Notes: generated by a model not told the origin, from the sequence alone. A stretch of DNA of 64,000 nt from Micromonospora sp. WMMD1120 (GCF_029626235.1 NZ_JARUBO010000005.1:1210501-1274500); one strand, 5' to 3'. Shown: positions 9,026 to 19,682, counted from the stretch's first letter. Numbers and translations: made by a program.

Positions 9026-9639
9026 CAGCTCGCCACCCCCGCCCGCGACGCCAGCATGGCGGCCGGCGCGACGTCCTCCACCGGCAGGCCACGACGCGAC
9101 GCGACCTGCTCGGGGGACTCGAGCCCCTTCAGGGCCGCCACGGTGGCGTGCACGATGTTGATCGGGTTCGACGAGCCGAGGCTCTTGGAGAGCACGTCGT
9201 GGATCCCCGCGCACTCCAGCACGGCGCGCACCGGACCACCGGCGATGACACCCGTACCGGCCGAGGCCGGCTTGAGCAGCACCACACCGGCGGCGTCCTC
9301 GCCCTGCACCGGGTGCGGGATCGAGGCGCCGATGCGCGGGACCTTGAAGAAGTGCTTCTTGGCCTCCTCGACGCCCTTGGCGATGGCCGCGGGCACCTCC
9401 TTGGCCTTTCCGTAGCCCACGCCGACCGTGCCGTCGCCGTCGCCCACGATCACCAGGGCGGTGAAGCTGAAGCGACGACCACCCTTCACGACCTTGGCGA
9501 CGCGGTTGATCGCGACGACCCGCTCAAGGTGCGGGGTCTTCTCGACGGGCGCGTTTCCGCGGCCGCCCTCACGGCGGTTGTCGCGGCGACCACCCTCGTT
9601 GCCACCGGACCCGCCGCCACGGCGCTGTTGACCTGGCAT
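9025..9639 (-). CDS. rpsE: 30S ribosomal protein uS5
   Basis: Small-subunit protein at the mRNA entry site, involved in accuracy. The 204-residue product has a Gly/Arg-rich N-terminal extension of about 30 residues, then the double-stranded RNA-binding fold ([20 protein letters not shown]) and the C-terminal domain with [20 protein letters not shown]. It lies 33 nt downstream of rplR and overlaps rpmD by 1 nt. Confidence 0.98.
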   Translation of the reverse strand: MPGQQRRGGGSGGNEGGRRDNRREGGRGNAPVEKTPHLERVVAINRVAKVVKGGRRFSFTALVIVGDGDGTVGVGYGKAKEVPAAIAKGVEEAKKHFFKVPRIGASIPHPVQGEDAAGVVLLKPASAGTGVIAGGPVRAVLECAGIHDVLSKSLGSSNPINIVHATVAALKGLESPEQVASRRGLPVEDVAPAAMLASRAGVAS

Positions 9640-9672
9640 CAGCAGCCTTCCTTCTCTCTCGTGACGGGGTTG

Positions 9673-10062
9673 TTAGAACTCGAGCCCGGCTTCGCGGGCG
9701 GCGTCGGCAAGCGCGGCGACCCGCCCCGCGTACCGGTTGCCACCGCGGTCGAAGACGACCTTGGAGACGCCGGCGGCCTTGGCCCGCTCGGCGAGCAGCG
9801 CGCCCACCTTGCCAGCCAGGGCGCTCTTGTCGCCCTCCGCGCCACGCAGCGAGCCGTCCAGCGTCGACGCCGAGGCCAGGGTGTGACCCTTGGTGTCGTC
9901 GACGATCTGGGCGACGATGTGCCGCAGGGAGCGGGTGACGACCAGGCGCGGACGCTCGGCCGTACCGCTGACGTTCTTGCGGACGCGGAAGTGTCGACGC
10001 GCACGCCCGACGGCGCGCTTGGCGGCGACGCCGCGGCGGCGCTTGAGCAGCGTGGCGCTCAC
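9673..10062 (-). CDS. rplR: 50S ribosomal protein uL18
   Basis: 5S rRNA-binding protein of the central protuberance. The 129-residue product contains [19 protein letters not shown] and the C-terminal [20 protein letters not shown], both typical. The start is GTG at 10062; the sequence GTGA makes a 4-nt overlap with the rplF stop, so the two are probably translationally coupled. Confidence 0.98.
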   Translation of the reverse strand: MSATLLKRRRGVAAKRAVGRARRHFRVRKNVSGTAERPRLVVTRSLRHIVAQIVDDTKGHTLASASTLDGSLRGAEGDKSALAGKVGALLAERAKAAGVSKVVFDRGGNRYAGRVAALADAAREAGLEF

Positions 10063-10601
10063 TTCTTACCTGCCTTTCCGGCCTTGCGGCGGATGACCTC
10101 GCCCTGGTACTTCACGCCCTTGCCCTTGTAGGGCTCCGGCGGGCGGATCTTCCGGATGTTGGCGGCGACCTCACCGACCTGCTGCTTGTCGATGCCAGCC
10201 ACGTGGAACAGGGTCGGCCGCTCCACTGTGAAGGTGATGCCCGCCGGGGCGGAGACGACCACCGGGTGCGAGAACCCGAGCGCGAACTCGAGGTCCGAGC
10301 CCTTGGCGGTGACCCGGTAACCGGTGCCGGCGATCTCCAGGCTCTTACGGTAGCCCTCGGTGACCCCGACGATCATGTTGGCGACCAGCGTACGGGTCAG
10401 GCCGTGGAGCTCCTTGGCCTTGCGCTCGTCGTTGGGCCGGTTGACGTTCAGCTGGCCGTCCTCGGCCCGCTCGATCGTGATCGGCTCGGCGAGGGTGTGC
10501 TCAAGCTGGCCCTTGGGCCCCTTGACCTTGACGGTCTGCCCGTCGATCGTGATGTCGACGCCGGCTGGTACCGGGATCGACTTACGTCCAATTCGCGACA
10601 T
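10059..10601 (-). CDS. rplF: 50S ribosomal protein uL6
   Basis: Large-subunit protein near the sarcin-ricin loop and factor-binding site. The 180-residue product starts [19 protein letters not shown] at the ATG ending at 10601; 16 further upstream codons in frame do not resemble the family. Both repeated alpha/beta domains are present, ending with [19 protein letters not shown]. It lies 16 nt after rpsH and overlaps rplR by 4 nt. Confidence 0.98.
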   Translation of the reverse strand: MSRIGRKSIPVPAGVDITIDGQTVKVKGPKGQLEHTLAEPITIERAEDGQLNVNRPNDERKAKELHGLTRTLVANMIVGVTEGYRKSLEIAGTGYRVTAKGSDLEFALGFSHPVVVSAPAGITFTVERPTLFHVAGIDKQQVGEVAANIRKIRPPEPYKGKGVKYQGEVIRRKAGKAGKK

Positions 10602-10617
10602 TTCTACCTGTCTCCCG

Positions 10618-11025
10618 TTACCAGACGAAGGCGAGGACTTCCCCGCCAACGCTCCGCTTGCGGGCCTGCCGGTCGGTCAGCAGCCCCTGGGACGTCGAAA
10701 TGATCGCCACGCCCAGCCCACCGAGCACCCGCGGGAGCCCGTCCGACTTGGCGTACACCCGCAGACCGGGCTTGGACACGCGCTTGATGCCGGCCAGGCT
10801 CCGCTCGCGGTTCTGGCCGTACTTCAGCTCGACGACCAGTCGCTTGCCGACGGCACCCTCCTCGGGCTCCTCGACCGACCAGGTGGCGATGTAACCCTCG
10901 GCCTTCAGGACCTCGGCGATGTTCGCCTTGATCTTGGAGTAGGGCATCTTCACCTGATCGTGGTACGCCTGGTTGGCGTTACGCAGACGCGTGAGCATGT
11001 CTGCGATCGGGTCGGTCATCGTCAT
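10618..11025 (-). CDS. rpsH: 30S ribosomal protein uS8
   Basis: Primary 16S rRNA-binding protein and, in E. coli, the autogenous repressor of the spc operon. The 135-residue product starts [19 protein letters not shown]; a second ATG two codons in is possible. The C-terminus has the conserved [20 protein letters not shown]. The 115-nt spacer upstream, after rpsZ, holds a GC-rich hairpin (11055-11074) that could be a regulatory or processing site. Confidence 0.97.
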   Translation of the reverse strand: MTMTDPIADMLTRLRNANQAYHDQVKMPYSKIKANIAEVLKAEGYIATWSVEEPEEGAVGKRLVVELKYGQNRERSLAGIKRVSKPGLRVYAKSDGLPRVLGGLGVAIISTSQGLLTDRQARKRSVGGEVLAFVW

Positions 11026-11054
11026 GGATTTCGTCAGCCTTTCTCGCCGGGGTT

Positions 11055-11074
11055 CCCGGGGCAGCAGCCCCGGG
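11055..11074 (-). other. Hairpin in the rpsZ-rpsH spacer
   Basis: An 8-bp perfect GC stem (CCCGGGGC/GCCCCGGG) with a 4-nt loop lies 29 nt upstream of the rpsH start. Its role is unknown; an mRNA control element or processing site is possible. Confidence 0.45.
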
Positions 11075-11140
11075 CCTACGGCGAAGAGCAATACCTAATC
11101 GGTGCAGGAGTCCCAGCCGACGGCCGGGACGCGGTCGCCC

Positions 11141-11326
11141 TTACCAGGAAGCCTTGGACACGCCCGGCAGCTCACCGCGGTGAGCCATCTCCCGGATGCA
11201 GACCCGGCAGAGCCCGAACTTGCGGTAGACCGCCTTCGGACGCCCGCACCGCTGGCAGCGGGTGTACGCGCGAACCGAGAACTTCGGCTTCGCGGCCGCC
11301 TTGATGATCAGCGCCTTCTTGGCCAT
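11141..11326 (-). CDS. rpsZ: 30S ribosomal protein uS14, zinc-binding type Z
   Basis: Head protein of the small subunit. The 61-residue product has C24-x2-C27 and C40-x2-C43, the zinc ribbon that defines the short type-Z form (rpsN1/rpsZ), rather than the longer zinc-independent form induced under zinc limitation. It lies 1 nt after rplE (11328) and 115 nt before rpsH. Confidence 0.98.
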   Translation of the reverse strand: MAKKALIIKAAAKPKFSVRAYTRCQRCGRPKAVYRKFGLCRVCIREMAHRGELPGVSKASW

Positions 11327-11327
11327 C

Positions 11328-11894
11328 TCAGTTCTCCTTGAACGGGAAGCCCAGGAGCTTGAGCAGCGCCCGGCCCTCGTCGTCGGTCGTGGCGGTCGTG
11401 ACCACCGTGATGTCCATGCCCCGCTGCCGATCGATCTTGTCCTGATCGATCTCGTGGAACACCGACTGCTCGGTCAGACCGAACGTGTAGTTGCCATGCC
11501 CGTCCAGCTTGCGCCCGTCCAGGCCGCGGAAGTCGCGGATACGCGGCAGCGCGATGGAGAGCAGCCGGTCGAGGAACTCCCACATCCGGTCGCCACGAAG
11601 GGTGACCTTCGCGCCGATCGGCATGCCCTCGCGGAGCTTGAACTGCGCGATGGACTTGGTCGCCCGCCGCACCTGCGGCTTCTGGCCGGTGATCGTGGCG
11701 AGGTCACGGACCGCACCGTCGATCAGCTTGGCGTCGCGAGCAGCCTCGCCGACACCCATGTTGACGACGATCTTGACCAGCCGCGGCACCTGCATGGGGT
11801 TGCCGTAGCTGTGCTGCTCGCGCAGCTGGGCCACGATCTCGTTGCGGTACCGCTCCTTGAGGCGCGGCATGGTCTTTTCGGTAGCCGTGGTCAT
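11328..11894 (-). CDS. rplE: 50S ribosomal protein uL5
   Basis: 5S rRNA-binding protein that contacts the P-site tRNA. The 188-residue product starts [19 protein letters not shown] and carries [36 protein letters not shown] and [17 protein letters not shown]. The ATG at 11894 overlaps the rplX stop by 1 nt; a GTG one codon upstream (11897) is an alternative start. Confidence 0.97.
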   Translation of the reverse strand: MTTATEKTMPRLKERYRNEIVAQLREQHSYGNPMQVPRLVKIVVNMGVGEAARDAKLIDGAVRDLATITGQKPQVRRATKSIAQFKLREGMPIGAKVTLRGDRMWEFLDRLLSIALPRIRDFRGLDGRKLDGHGNYTFGLTEQSVFHEIDQDKIDRQRGMDITVVTTATTDDEGRALLKLLGFPFKEN

Positions 11895-12214
11895 CACAGG
11901 TCCTTACCGGTGCTACGCGCGATGCGGACCTTCTGGCCGTTGTCGTCGATCCGGTAACCGACGCGGGTCGGCTTGCCGTCGGAGTCCAGGACCTGCACGT
12001 TCGAGACGTGGATCGGGGCCTCCTGGGTGACGATGCCGCCGGTCTTGGCGCCACGCTGGGTGGTGCTGATGCGGGTGTGCTTCTTGACCCGGTTCACGCC
12101 CTCGACGAGGACCTTGTCCTGCCGCGGGTAGGCCGCGATGACCTTGCCCTTGGCACCCTTGTCCTTGCCGGCGATGACGACGACCGTGTCGCCCTTCTTG
12201 ACCTTCACGGTCAC
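11894..12214 (-). CDS. rplX: 50S ribosomal protein uL24
   Basis: Assembly-initiating large-subunit protein. The 106-residue product starts at the GTG at 12214, four nt after GGAGG, giving [20 protein letters not shown]. This KOW motif and [17 protein letters not shown] are diagnostic. The start overlaps the rplN TGA stop by 4 nt (GTGA), and the end overlaps rplE by 1 nt. A longer open frame upstream lies inside rplN and is not used. Confidence 0.97.
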   Translation of the reverse strand: MTVKVKKGDTVVVIAGKDKGAKGKVIAAYPRQDKVLVEGVNRVKKHTRISTTQRGAKTGGIVTQEAPIHVSNVQVLDSDGKPTRVGYRIDDNGQKVRIARSTGKDL

Positions 12215-12579
12215 AACACCTCCGGCGCGAGGGAAATAATCTTCATGAACCGCTTGTCCCGCAGCTCCCGACCCACCGGGCCGAAGATGCGGGTACCACG
12301 CGGGTCCCCACCGTCCTTGATGATGACGGCGGCGTTCTCGTCGAAGCGGATGTACGAGCCGTCCGGCCGCCGCTTCTCCTTGGCCGTGCGAACGACGACA
12401 GCCTTGACGACGTCGCCCTTCTTCACACCGGCACCGGGGATCGCGTCCTTGACCGTGGCCACGATGACGTCGCCGATGCTCGCGTAGCGCCGACCGGAGC
12501 CACCGAGAACCCGGATGCACAGGATCTCCCGAGCACCCGTGTTGTCGGCGACGCGCAGTCGCGACTCCTGCTGAATCAC
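12211..12579 (-). CDS. rplN: 50S ribosomal protein uL14
   Basis: Large-subunit protein that forms bridge B8. The 122-residue product is full length: [39 protein letters not shown] and the C-terminus [14 protein letters not shown]. It is the first gene of the spc block, separated from rpsQ by 97 nt that include a perfect 10-bp hairpin. Confidence 0.98.
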   Translation of the reverse strand: MIQQESRLRVADNTGAREILCIRVLGGSGRRYASIGDVIVATVKDAIPGAGVKKGDVVKAVVVRTAKEKRRPDGSYIRFDENAAVIIKDGGDPRGTRIFGPVGRELRDKRFMKIISLAPEVL

Positions 12580-12603
12580 GTCTATCTCCTATGTCTGCCG
12601 GTT

Positions 12604-12627
12604 CTCCGGCCGCCGGAGCGGCCGGAG
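12604..12627 (-). terminator. Hairpin at the S10/spc operon boundary
   Basis: Perfect 10-bp stem CTCCGGCCGC/GCGGCCGGAG with loop CGGA, about 50 nt after the rpsQ stop codon and 24 nt upstream of rplN. It coincides with the classical end of the S10 operon and may be its terminator or a processing site. Confidence 0.6.
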
Positions 12628-12676
12628 CCTGGCGGAACCTACGCCCGACGCGACGCCGGGCGAGCTCGAGCCTTCG

Positions 12677-12955
12677 CTACTTGGCCTTTTCCAGGATCTC
12701 CACGATCCGCCAACGCTTGGTGGCGCTCAGCGGCCGGGTCTCCATGATGAGAACCCGGTCACCGGTGCCAGCGGCGTTCTGCTCGTCGTGCACCTTCAGC
12801 TTGCTCGTACGACGCATGATCTTGCCGTAGAGCGCGTGCCGAACCCGGTCCTCGACCTCGACCACGACGGTCTTGTCCATCTTGTCGCTGACCACCAGGC
12901 CCTCACGGACCTTGCGGCGGGACCGCGCGGTGGCGGTGGCGGTGTCTTCGGTCAT
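12677..12955 (-). CDS. rpsQ: 30S ribosomal protein uS17
   Basis: Primary 16S rRNA-binding protein with an OB fold. The 92-residue product contains [20 protein letters not shown] and [20 protein letters not shown], both typical, after a short Thr/Ala-rich N-terminus. The start overlaps the rpmC stop by 4 nt (ATGA). It is the last gene of the S10 block. Confidence 0.98.
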   Translation of the reverse strand: MTEDTATATARSRRKVREGLVVSDKMDKTVVVEVEDRVRHALYGKIMRRTSKLKVHDEQNAAGTGDRVLIMETRPLSATKRWRIVEILEKAK

Positions 12956-13188
12956 GATGCAGTCACCTCAGTCGGCGCGGCCGAGAGCCCCAGCTCGCGC
13001 TCGCGCATGATCGTGTAGATCCGGGCGATCTCCCGACGGATGACCTGCAGCCGCCGGTTGTTGTCCAGCTGCCCGGTTGCGGCCTGCACGCGGAGGTTGA
13101 ACAGCTCCGCCTTGGCCTCCCGCAGCTTCGTGACCAGCTCCTCCTCGGAGAGCTCACGCAGCTCGGTCGCCTTAACGCCCGCTGCCAT
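12952..13188 (-). CDS. rpmC: 50S ribosomal protein uL29
   Basis: Exit-tunnel protein contacting the signal recognition particle. The 78-residue coiled-coil protein has [20 protein letters not shown] and [20 protein letters not shown]. It overlaps rplP by 1 nt (TGATG) at its start and rpsQ by 4 nt at its end, a coupled arrangement. Confidence 0.98.
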   Translation of the reverse strand: MAAGVKATELRELSEEELVTKLREAKAELFNLRVQAATGQLDNNRRLQVIRREIARIYTIMRERELGLSAAPTEVTAS

Positions 13189-13613
13189 CAGGATTCACCC
13201 ACTTCGCGCGTAACAATGCGGCACTTCATCGGGAGCTTGTGGATCGCGCGACGCATGGCCTCTCGCGCGGTCTGCTCGTTGGGGAAGGACATCTCGAAGA
13301 GGACCCGCCCCGGCTTGACGTTGGCGACCCACCACTCCGGCGAACCCTTACCGGAACCCATCCGGGTCTCGGCCGGCTTCTTGGTGAGGGCCTGGTCCGG
13401 GAAGATCGTGATCCAGACCTTGCCACCACGCTTGATGTGGCGAGTCATCGCGATACGTGCCGACTCGATCTGTCGGTTGGTCACGTACGCCGGCTCGAGA
13501 GCCTGGATCCCGAACTCGCCGAACACCACCCGGTTACCACCCTTGGACGCGCCACTGCGGTCCGGGTGGTGCGGCTTGCGGAAGCCCTTCGGGGGCTTGC
13601 GCGGCATCAGCAT
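13188..13613 (-). CDS. rplP: 50S ribosomal protein uL16
   Basis: Large-subunit protein that helps position the A-site tRNA. The 141-residue product starts [19 protein letters not shown]; the first ATG at 13613 is favoured because GGAGG lies 8 nt upstream and uL16 usually begins MLx[15 protein letters not shown] [20 protein letters not shown] and [19 protein letters not shown] are visible. It follows rpsC by 3 nt. Confidence 0.97.
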   Translation of the reverse strand: MLMPRKPPKGFRKPHHPDRSGASKGGNRVVFGEFGIQALEPAYVTNRQIESARIAMTRHIKRGGKVWITIFPDQALTKKPAETRMGSGKGSPEWWVANVKPGRVLFEMSFPNEQTAREAMRRAIHKLPMKCRIVTREVGES

Positions 13614-13616
13614 CTG

Positions 13617-14486
13617 TCAGCCCTCCTGCTGCGTTTCTGCCGGAGCAGCCGCGGCGGCGACAGCGGAGCTGTCCACCGGCTCGCCGCTCGGCGTCTCGGC
13701 CTGCTGCGCGATCGTGGTCGCAGCGGCACGACCGGCCTCGGTGCCACCAGCCGTGGTGCCGGACGAACCCGACCGACCACGGCGCGGACGCTCGGGACGG
13801 TCGCCACGCTCACCACGACGCGGGCGGGACGGACCGGCCTCGGCCGGAGCCTCCCGGCCCGGGACGGCGTCGCCCTTGTAGATCCAGACCTTCACACCGA
13901 TCCGACCGAACGTGGTACGGGCCTCGAAGAAGCCGTACTCGATGTTGGCCCGCAGCGTGTGCAGCGGGACCCGGCCCTCGCGGTAGAACTCGGTCCGGCT
14001 CATCTCGGCGCCACCCAGGCGACCCGAGACCTGAACCCGGATGCCCTTGCAGACCGGGTTCTTCATCGCCGACTGCATGGCCTTGCGCATCGCCCGACGG
14101 AAGCTGACCCGGCTGGACAGCTGCTCGGCCACGCCCTGCGCGACCAGCTGGGCGTCCGACTCGGGGTTCTTCACCTCGATGATGTTCAGCTGAACCTGCT
14201 TGCCGGTGAGCTTCTCCAGCTCGCCGCGGATCCGGTCGGCCTCCGCGCCCTTACGGCCGATGACGATGCCCGGCCGGGCGGTGTGGATGTCGACCCGGAC
14301 CCGGTCACGGGTGCGCTCGATGTCGACCTTGGAGATTCCGGCGCGCTCGAGGCCCTTGGACATCATCCGGCGGATCTTGACATCCTCGCCGATGTAGTCC
14401 TTGTAGAGCTTGTCCGCGAACCAGCGGGACTTCCAGTCGGTCGAGATGCCGAGCCGGAACCCAGTGGGGTGAACCTTCTGACCCAT
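13617..14486 (-). CDS. rpsC: 30S ribosomal protein uS3
   Basis: Small-subunit protein at the mRNA entry tunnel. The 289-residue product starts [19 protein letters not shown] and contains the KH-domain loop [16 protein letters not shown] and the C-terminal IKVWIY-type [13 protein letters not shown]. About 75 residues follow the core, rich in Arg/Gly, then Ala/Thr/Glu, longer than the E. coli protein and common in actinobacteria. It overlaps rplV by 1 nt and precedes rplP by 3 nt. Confidence 0.98.
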   Translation of the reverse strand: MGQKVHPTGFRLGISTDWKSRWFADKLYKDYIGEDVKIRRMMSKGLERAGISKVDIERTRDRVRVDIHTARPGIVIGRKGAEADRIRGELEKLTGKQVQLNIIEVKNPESDAQLVAQGVAEQLSSRVSFRRAMRKAMQSAMKNPVCKGIRVQVSGRLGGAEMSRTEFYREGRVPLHTLRANIEYGFFEARTTFGRIGVKVWIYKGDAVPGREAPAEAGPSRPRRGERGDRPERPRRGRSGSSGTTAGGTEAGRAAATTIAQQAETPSGEPVDSSAVAAAAAPAETQQEG

Positions 14487-14944
14487 TACTCGGCGTCCTC
14501 CGTCTTGCTCTGCGCTTCGGCCGGTGCGGCCTCCGTGGCCGGGGCGGCCTTCTTCGCCGCGGCCTTCCTCGGCGCTGCCGGCGCGACCGCTTCGACCGCC
14601 ACGGTGATGTGACAGGTGCGCTTGCGGATGCGGTACGCCCGACCCTGCGCCCGCGGCTGGAACCGCTTCATCGTCGGGCCCTCGTCCACGAACGCCTCGC
14701 TGACGAGCAGCGCGTCGGGGTCCAGCCGCTCGTTGTTCTCCGCGTTGGCGATCGCGCTAGCGAGCACCTTGTACACCTGCTCGCTCGCAGCCTGCGGCGC
14801 GAACTGCAGCACCGTGAGCGCCTCCTTCGCGGGCAGGCCGCGGACGAGGTTGACCACCCGGCGCGCCTTCATCGGCGAGATGCGCACGTGCCGCGCAACC
14901 GCCCGCGCGCCCGGAAGCACCGGAGCGTCGCCCTTTCCTGGCAT
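14486..14944 (-). CDS. rplV: 50S ribosomal protein uL22
   Basis: Lines the peptide exit tunnel. The 152-residue product contains [20 protein letters not shown] and [20 protein letters not shown], the tunnel beta-hairpin region. A ~35-residue Ala/Lys/Glu tail extends the usual ~110-residue protein, as in other actinobacteria. The stop overlaps the rpsC ATG by 1 nt (TAATG). Confidence 0.98.
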   Translation of the reverse strand: MPGKGDAPVLPGARAVARHVRISPMKARRVVNLVRGLPAKEALTVLQFAPQAASEQVYKVLASAIANAENNERLDPDALLVSEAFVDEGPTMKRFQPRAQGRAYRIRKRTCHITVAVEAVAPAAPRKAAAKKAAPATEAAPAEAQSKTEDAE

Positions 14945-14985
14945 CGCTGTAACCCCTTGTTCCCTCTATCCGTATGCCCGCGGCG

Positions 14986-15267
14986 TCAGCGCCGACGGCT
15001 CTTCCGGTCGTCCTTCTCGTGACCCTTGAACGTACGGGTCAGCGCGAACTCGCCGAGCTTGTGCCCGACCATCGCCTCGGTCACGAACACCGGGACGTGC
15101 TTGCGTCCGTCGTGCACGGCGATCGTGTGCCCGAGCATCTCCGGGATGATCGTCGAGCGCCGCGACCAGGTCTTGATCACGTTTTTGGAGCCCTTGTCGT
15201 TCTGGACCTCCACCTTCTTGAGCAGGTGGTCGTCGACGAACGGGCCCTTCTTCAGGCTGCGAGGCAT
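14986..15267 (-). CDS. rpsS: 30S ribosomal protein uS19
   Basis: Head protein near the A site. The 93-residue product starts [19 protein letters not shown] and contains [20 protein letters not shown] and [17 protein letters not shown]. It lies 12 nt after rplB and 41 nt before rplV. Confidence 0.98.
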   Translation of the reverse strand: MPRSLKKGPFVDDHLLKKVEVQNDKGSKNVIKTWSRRSTIIPEMLGHTIAVHDGRKHVPVFVTEAMVGHKLGEFALTRTFKGHEKDDRKSRRR

Positions 15268-15279
15268 GTCTTATCTCCC

Positions 15280-16119
15280 TCAGCCGCGCTTACGCGTGGC
15301 GTAGCGGCGGCGGACGATCAGCCGGTCACTCGGCTGGCCCTTACGGCGGGTGCGGCCCTCGGGCTTACCCTGCGGGTTGACCGGGTGGCGACCACCGGAG
15401 GTCTTACCCTCACCACCACCGTGCGGGTGGTCGACCGGGTTCATGGCGACACCACGGACGGTCGGGCGCTTGCCCTTCCACCGCATCCGGCCGGCCTTAC
15501 CCCAGTTGATGTTCGACTGGTCGGCGTTGCCGATCTCGCCGACGCTCGCGCGGCAGCGGACGTCCACCCGCCGGATCTCACCGGACGGCATACGCAGGGT
15601 CGCGTACGCGCCCTCGCGGCCGAGTAGCTGGATGCCGACGCCGGCGGAACGGGCCAGCTTGGCCCCGCCGCCCGGACGCAGCTCCACGTTGTGGATCGTG
15701 GTACCGACCGGGATGTTGCGCAGCGGGAGGTTGTTACCCGGCTTGATGTCGGCGCCCGGGCCGGACTCGACGCGGTCGCCCTGCTTCAGGTCCTTCGGCG
15801 CGATGATGTACCGCTTCTCGCCGTCGGCGTAGTGCAGCAGCGCGATGCGCGCGGTGCGGTTCGGGTCGTACTCGATGTGCGCGACCTTCGCCGGCACGCC
15901 GTCCTTGTCGACCCGCTTGAAGTCGATCAGACGGTACTGGCGCTTGTGACCGCCGCCGTGGTGCCGCGTGGTGATCCGGCCGTGGGCGTTACGCCCGCCC
16001 TTCTTCGGCAGCGGAGCCAGCAGCGACTTCTCCGGCGTGGACCGGGTGATCTCGGCGAAGTCCGCGACACTCGAGCCACGTCGGCCCGGCGTCGTCGGCT
16101 TGTACTTACGGATAGCCAT
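15280..16119 (-). CDS. rplB: 50S ribosomal protein uL2
   Basis: Large-subunit protein essential for subunit association and peptidyl transfer. The 279-residue product starts [20 protein letters not shown] and has the conserved loop [18 protein letters not shown], which includes the histidine near the peptidyl-transferase centre, and a basic C-terminus. It lies 12 nt after rplW. Confidence 0.98.
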   Translation of the reverse strand: MAIRKYKPTTPGRRGSSVADFAEITRSTPEKSLLAPLPKKGGRNAHGRITTRHHGGGHKRQYRLIDFKRVDKDGVPAKVAHIEYDPNRTARIALLHYADGEKRYIIAPKDLKQGDRVESGPGADIKPGNNLPLRNIPVGTTIHNVELRPGGGAKLARSAGVGIQLLGREGAYATLRMPSGEIRRVDVRCRASVGEIGNADQSNINWGKAGRMRWKGKRPTVRGVAMNPVDHPHGGGEGKTSGGRHPVNPQGKPEGRTRRKGQPSDRLIVRRRYATRKRG

Positions 16120-16131
16120 TGTCTACACCCC

Positions 16132-16434
16132 TCAGCTGACCGGGCCGCCGAAGGCCTCGATGCGGTCACCGTCAGCCAGCTTCACGATCGCCCGCTTGGT
16201 CGCCTTGCGCTGACCGAAGCCGGTCCTGGTGCGCTTGCGCTTGCCCTGGCGGTTGAGCGTGTTGACCGTCAGGACGCGGACGTCGAAGATCTGCTGGATA
16301 GCGATCTTGATCTCGGTCTTGTTCGCGTCCGGGTGCACCAGGAAGGTGTACCAGTTCCGGTTCAGCTCGCTGTAGCTCTTCTCCGAGACGACCGGCGCCA
16401 CGATGATGTCGCGCGGGTCGGCGATCGTGCTCAC
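16132..16434 (-). CDS. rplW: 50S ribosomal protein uL23
   Basis: Exit-tunnel protein that docks trigger factor and the signal recognition particle. The 100-residue product has [36 protein letters not shown] and [19 protein letters not shown]. The start is GTG at 16434, overlapping the rplD TGA by 4 nt (GTGA). Confidence 0.98.
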   Translation of the reverse strand: MSTIADPRDIIVAPVVSEKSYSELNRNWYTFLVHPDANKTEIKIAIQQIFDVRVLTVNTLNRQGKRKRTRTGFGQRKATKRAIVKLADGDRIEAFGGPVS

Positions 16435-17081
16435 TTGCCACCCTCCTCGGTGGTCTCGGCGGGCACGCCCAGGAACTCGTCCAGGGCGTCCTTGGTGAAG
16501 ACCACGTCGTCGGCCACGAGCACGTCGTACGTGTTCAGCTGGCCGGACTCGATCAGGTGCACCCGCGGCTCGTTGCGCAGCGACACCCAGTTCAGCTCGT
16601 CGGTGCTGCTCAGCACGACCAGGACCCGACGGGCCTCGGTGAGCTTCGCCAGCGTGGCCAGGGCCGCCTTGGTGGACGGCTTCTCGCCCGAGACGAACGC
16701 CTCGACCACGTGCACCTGGCCGGCGCGGGCCCGGTCGGAGAGGGCGCCACGCAGGGCGGCGGCCTTCATCTTCTTCGGGGTCCGCTGGCTGTAGTCACGC
16801 GGCACGGGACCGTGCACGACGCCACCACCGGCGAACTGCGGCGCGCGGATCGAGCCCTGCCGGGCGCGACCGGTGCCCTTCTGCTTGTACGGCTTCTTGC
16901 CGCCGCCGGCGACCTCGCCGCGGGTCTTGGTCTTGTGCGTGCCCTGTCGGGCCGCCGCGAGCTGGGCCACCACGACCTGGTGCATCAGCGCGACGTTGGC
17001 CTGCACGTCGAAGATGTCCGCCGGCAGCTCGACCGAGCCGCTGGTGGTGCCTTCGACGGTGCGCACGTCAACGGTGGTCAC
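16431..17081 (-). CDS. rplD: 50S ribosomal protein uL4
   Basis: Tunnel-constriction protein; in E. coli it is the autogenous regulator of the S10 operon. The 216-residue product contains the extended loop [20 protein letters not shown] and [20 protein letters not shown]. It starts at GTG (17081) with a 4-nt overlap with rplC and ends with a 4-nt overlap with rplW. Confidence 0.98.
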   Translation of the reverse strand: MTTVDVRTVEGTTSGSVELPADIFDVQANVALMHQVVVAQLAAARQGTHKTKTRGEVAGGGKKPYKQKGTGRARQGSIRAPQFAGGGVVHGPVPRDYSQRTPKKMKAAALRGALSDRARAGQVHVVEAFVSGEKPSTKAALATLAKLTEARRVLVVLSSTDELNWVSLRNEPRVHLIESGQLNTYDVLVADDVVFTKDALDEFLGVPAETTEEGGK

Positions 17082-17743
17082 TTGGCCGCACCGCCCTTCT
17101 TCACCTTGCTCTTGGCCGCGGTACGGACCAGAACCAGCGCGCCCTTGGGGCCAGGAATGGCGCCCCGGACGAGCAGGAGGTTGTTCTCGGTGTCGACCGC
17201 CTGGACGGTGAGGTTCTGCACGGTGAAGCGCACGCCACCCATCCGACCGGCCATCCGGGTGCCCTTGAAGACACGACCCGGAGTGGCGCAGGCGCCGATG
17301 GAGCCGGGCGAGCGGTGCTTGCGCTCGACACCGTGGCCGGCGCCCAGACCGTGGAAGCCGTGCCGCTTCATGGCGCCGGCGTAGCCCTTGCCCTTGGTCT
17401 TGCCGGTGACGTCGATGGTGACGCCGGCCGGGAACTCCTCGACAGTGACTTCCTGCCCGAGGGAGTATTCCCCGGCGTCCGTGGTGCGCAGCTCGACGAT
17501 GTGCCGGCGCGGCGCCACGTCCGCCTTGGCGAAGTGCCCGCTGATCGGCTTCTTGACCTTGCGCGGGTCGATGGTGCCGTAGGCCAGCTGGACCGCTGAG
17601 TAACCGTCCTTCTCGGCGCTACGAACCTGGCTGATGACGCACGGGCCGGCCTCGACCACGGTCACGGGAACAACACGGTTGTTGTCCCAGACCTGGGTCA
17701 TGCCGAGCTTGGCGCCCAGGATCCCCTTGACTTGCCTGTCCAT
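17078..17743 (-). CDS. rplC: 50S ribosomal protein uL3
   Basis: Early-assembly protein reaching toward the peptidyl-transferase centre. The 221-residue product starts [19 protein letters not shown] and has the central loop [20 protein letters not shown] followed by [18 protein letters not shown]. It lies 11 nt after rpsJ. Confidence 0.98.
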   Translation of the reverse strand: MDRQVKGILGAKLGMTQVWDNNRVVPVTVVEAGPCVISQVRSAEKDGYSAVQLAYGTIDPRKVKKPISGHFAKADVAPRRHIVELRTTDAGEYSLGQEVTVEEFPAGVTIDVTGKTKGKGYAGAMKRHGFHGLGAGHGVERKHRSPGSIGACATPGRVFKGTRMAGRMGGVRFTVQNLTVQAVDTENNLLLVRGAIPGPKGALVLVRTAAKSKVKKGGAAK

Positions 17744-17754
17744 TTGTCCGGTCC

Positions 17755-18063
17755 CTACAGCTTGATCTCGATGTCGACGCCAGCCGGCAGGTCGAGGCGC
17801 ATGAGCGAGTCGACCGTCTTCGGGGTCGGGTCGATGATGTCGATCAGCCGCTTGTGCGTGCGCATCTCGAAGTGCTCGCGCGAGTCCTTGTACTTGTGCG
17901 GCGAGCGGATAACGCAGAAACGGTTGATCTCCGTGGGCAGCGGCACCGGGCCCGCGACCTGCGCCCCGGTGCGCGTCACCGTCTCGACGATCTTCCGAGC
18001 CGAGGAGTCGACGACCTCGTGGTCATAGGCCTTGAGCCGGATGCGGATCTTCTGTCCCGCCAT
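17755..18063 (-). CDS. rpsJ: 30S ribosomal protein uS10 (NusE)
   Basis: Small-subunit head protein that also acts as NusE, linking ribosomes to NusG and antitermination complexes. The 102-residue product starts [19 protein letters not shown] at the ATG ending at 18063; the longer upstream frame is non-coding. [19 protein letters not shown] and [19 protein letters not shown] are diagnostic. It is the first gene of the S10 block and has its own leader. Confidence 0.98.
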
Positions 18064-18258
18064 GGTGGCTTCTGTTCCTTCTCTCGATGCCGCTGTGTTG
18101 CGGGCGCCTGCACCGGCTGGCACAGGCCCACTTCGCCGACCCCCGCGGTCGGGCGTGTCGCGCCCTCGGGCCGAGCTCCGCCCCATTGTTCCGGAGTGGT
18201 GCTGACCGCGCGGTGGGTCAAGGCGCCGATCGCATAACCGCGACCTGAACGCCGTGCG

Positions 18259-18291
18259 AGGGTGGTTGGCGACTGGGCCGCCAACCACCCT
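18259..18291 (-). terminator. Hairpin between tuf and rpsJ
   Basis: Perfect 13-bp stem (AGGGTGGTTGGCG and its complement) with a 7-nt loop, about 120 nt downstream of tuf. Because a possible rpsJ promoter lies upstream of it, it could be the tuf terminator or an attenuator in the S10 leader. Confidence 0.6.
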
Positions 18292-18368
18292 ACGCTCGAC
18301 TGTCTCGCCACCCGGAGGTTCAGCGAAAGCCGAACACAGGCGACGAACTGTCGTTACGCAACCTGACT

Positions 18369-18398
18369 AGTATGCCGCACGACCGGCGGCGGGTCTAA
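18369..18398 (-). promoter_or_regulatory. Possible promoter of the S10 operon
   Basis: On the minus strand TTAGAC and CATACT are spaced by 18 nt, each a partial match to the sigma-70-type consensus. It starts 16 nt after the tuf stop codon and about 300 nt upstream of rpsJ. Confidence 0.4.
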
Positions 18399-18413
18399 TC
18401 GGGGTTACCTAGT

Positions 18414-19607
18414 TCACTTCGTGATCTTGGTGACGAACCCGGCGCCGACGGTACGGCCACCCTCGCGGATCGCGAACTTGAGGTTCTCCTCCATGGCGAT
18501 GGGCTGGATCAGCTTCACCGACATCGAGGTGTTGTCACCCGGCATGACCATCTCGGTGCCCTCGGGGAGGGTGACGACACCGGTGACGTCAGTGGTCCGG
18601 AAGTAGAACTGCGGACGGTAGTTCTGGAAGAACGGGGTGTGGCGGCCACCCTCCTCCTTGGAGAGGATGTAGACCGTCGCCTCGAACTCCGTGTGCGGGG
18701 TGGTCGTGCCCGGCTTGATGACAACCATGCCGCGCTCGACGTCCTCGCGCTTGGTGCCCCGCAGCAGCAGGCCGACGTTCTCACCTGCGCGGGCGTCGTC
18801 CAGGGTCTTCCGGAACATCTCGATCGCGGTGACCTTGGTCTTGAAGCCCTTCTCCTTGATGCCGACGATCTCGACGTCCTCGTTCGGCAGCAGGACGCCG
18901 CGCTCGACGCGGCCGGTGACGACGGTGCCACGACCGGTGATCGTGAACACGTCCTCAACGGGCATGAGGAACGGCTTCTCGGTCTCGCGCTCCGGCTGCG
19001 GGATCGAGGTGTCGACAGCGGTCATCAGGTCCAGCAGCTTGCCGGTCCACTCGGGGTCACCCTCGAGGGCCTTCAGCGCCGAGACCCGCACGACCGGCAG
19101 GTCGTCACCCGGGTACTCCTGCGAGGAGAGCAGCTCGCGGACCTCGAGCTCGACGAGCTCCAGGAGCTCCTCGTCGTCGACCATGTCGCTCTTGTTGAGC
19201 GCCACGACGATGTACGGCACACCAACCTGACGGGCCAGCAGCACGTGCTCGCGGGTCTGCGGCATCGGACCGTCGGTCGCCGCCACCACCAGGATCGCGC
19301 CGTCCATCTGCGCGGCACCGGTGATCATGTTCTTGATGTAGTCGGCGTGGCCGGGGCAGTCGACGTGCGCGTAGTGCCGCGCCTCGGTCTGGTACTCGAC
19401 GTGCGCGATCGAGATCGTGATACCGCGGGCCTTCTCCTCCGGCGCCTTGTCGATCTCGTCGAACGGCGTGTAGGGGTTCAGGTCGGGGTACTGGTCGTGC
19501 AGGACCTTGGTGATGGCCGCCGTCAGCGTCGTCTTACCGTGGTCGATGTGACCAATGGTGCCGATGTTGACGTGCGGCTTAGTCCGCTCGAACTTAGCCT
19601 TCGCCAC
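18414..19607 (-). CDS. tuf: Translation elongation factor Tu
   Basis: GTPase that delivers aminoacyl-tRNA to the ribosome. The 397-residue product has the G motifs [18 protein letters not shown] and NKSD, the switch I sequence EKARGITI, and domains 2 and 3 ([29 protein letters not shown]). It is the last gene of the rpsL-rpsG-fusA-tuf series, 214 nt after fusA, and may have its own promoter in that gap. Confidence 0.99.
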   Translation of the reverse strand: MAKAKFERTKPHVNIGTIGHIDHGKTTLTAAITKVLHDQYPDLNPYTPFDEIDKAPEEKARGITISIAHVEYQTEARHYAHVDCPGHADYIKNMITGAAQMDGAILVVAATDGPMPQTREHVLLARQVGVPYIVVALNKSDMVDDEELLELVELEVRELLSSQEYPGDDLPVVRVSALKALEGDPEWTGKLLDLMTAVDTSIPQPERETEKPFLMPVEDVFTITGRGTVVTGRVERGVLLPNEDVEIVGIKEKGFKTKVTAIEMFRKTLDDARAGENVGLLLRGTKREDVERGMVVIKPGTTTPHTEFEATVYILSKEEGGRHTPFFQNYRPQFYFRTTDVTGVVTLPEGTEMVMPGDNTSMSVKLIQPIAMEENLKFAIREGGRTVGAGFVTKITK

Positions 19608-19682
19608 TGGTGTCCTCCTGTGGACTTCTTGGTTCGTACGCCCGGCGCGCCGGTCGGCGCTTAGGACTCTGTCGACAGCCTT

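Larger units (their letters stand above)
18064..18413 (-). other. rpsJ (S10 operon) upstream region
   Basis: Non-genic stretch between tuf and rpsJ. It contains a possible promoter just after the tuf stop (18369-18398), a perfect hairpin (18259-18291), and a leader of about 290 nt. The leader could host autoregulation by uL4, but I cannot show a binding site. Confidence 0.55.

Noticed and set aside
13617..13900. Separate gene in the C-terminal part of rpsC
   Set aside because: The Arg/Gly and Ala-rich tail is in frame with uS3 and is a known kind of actinobacterial extension, not a distinct gene.
18414..19607. Elfamycin-resistance type EF-Tu
   Set aside because: No diagnostic substitution could be identified by eye; the sequence looks canonical.
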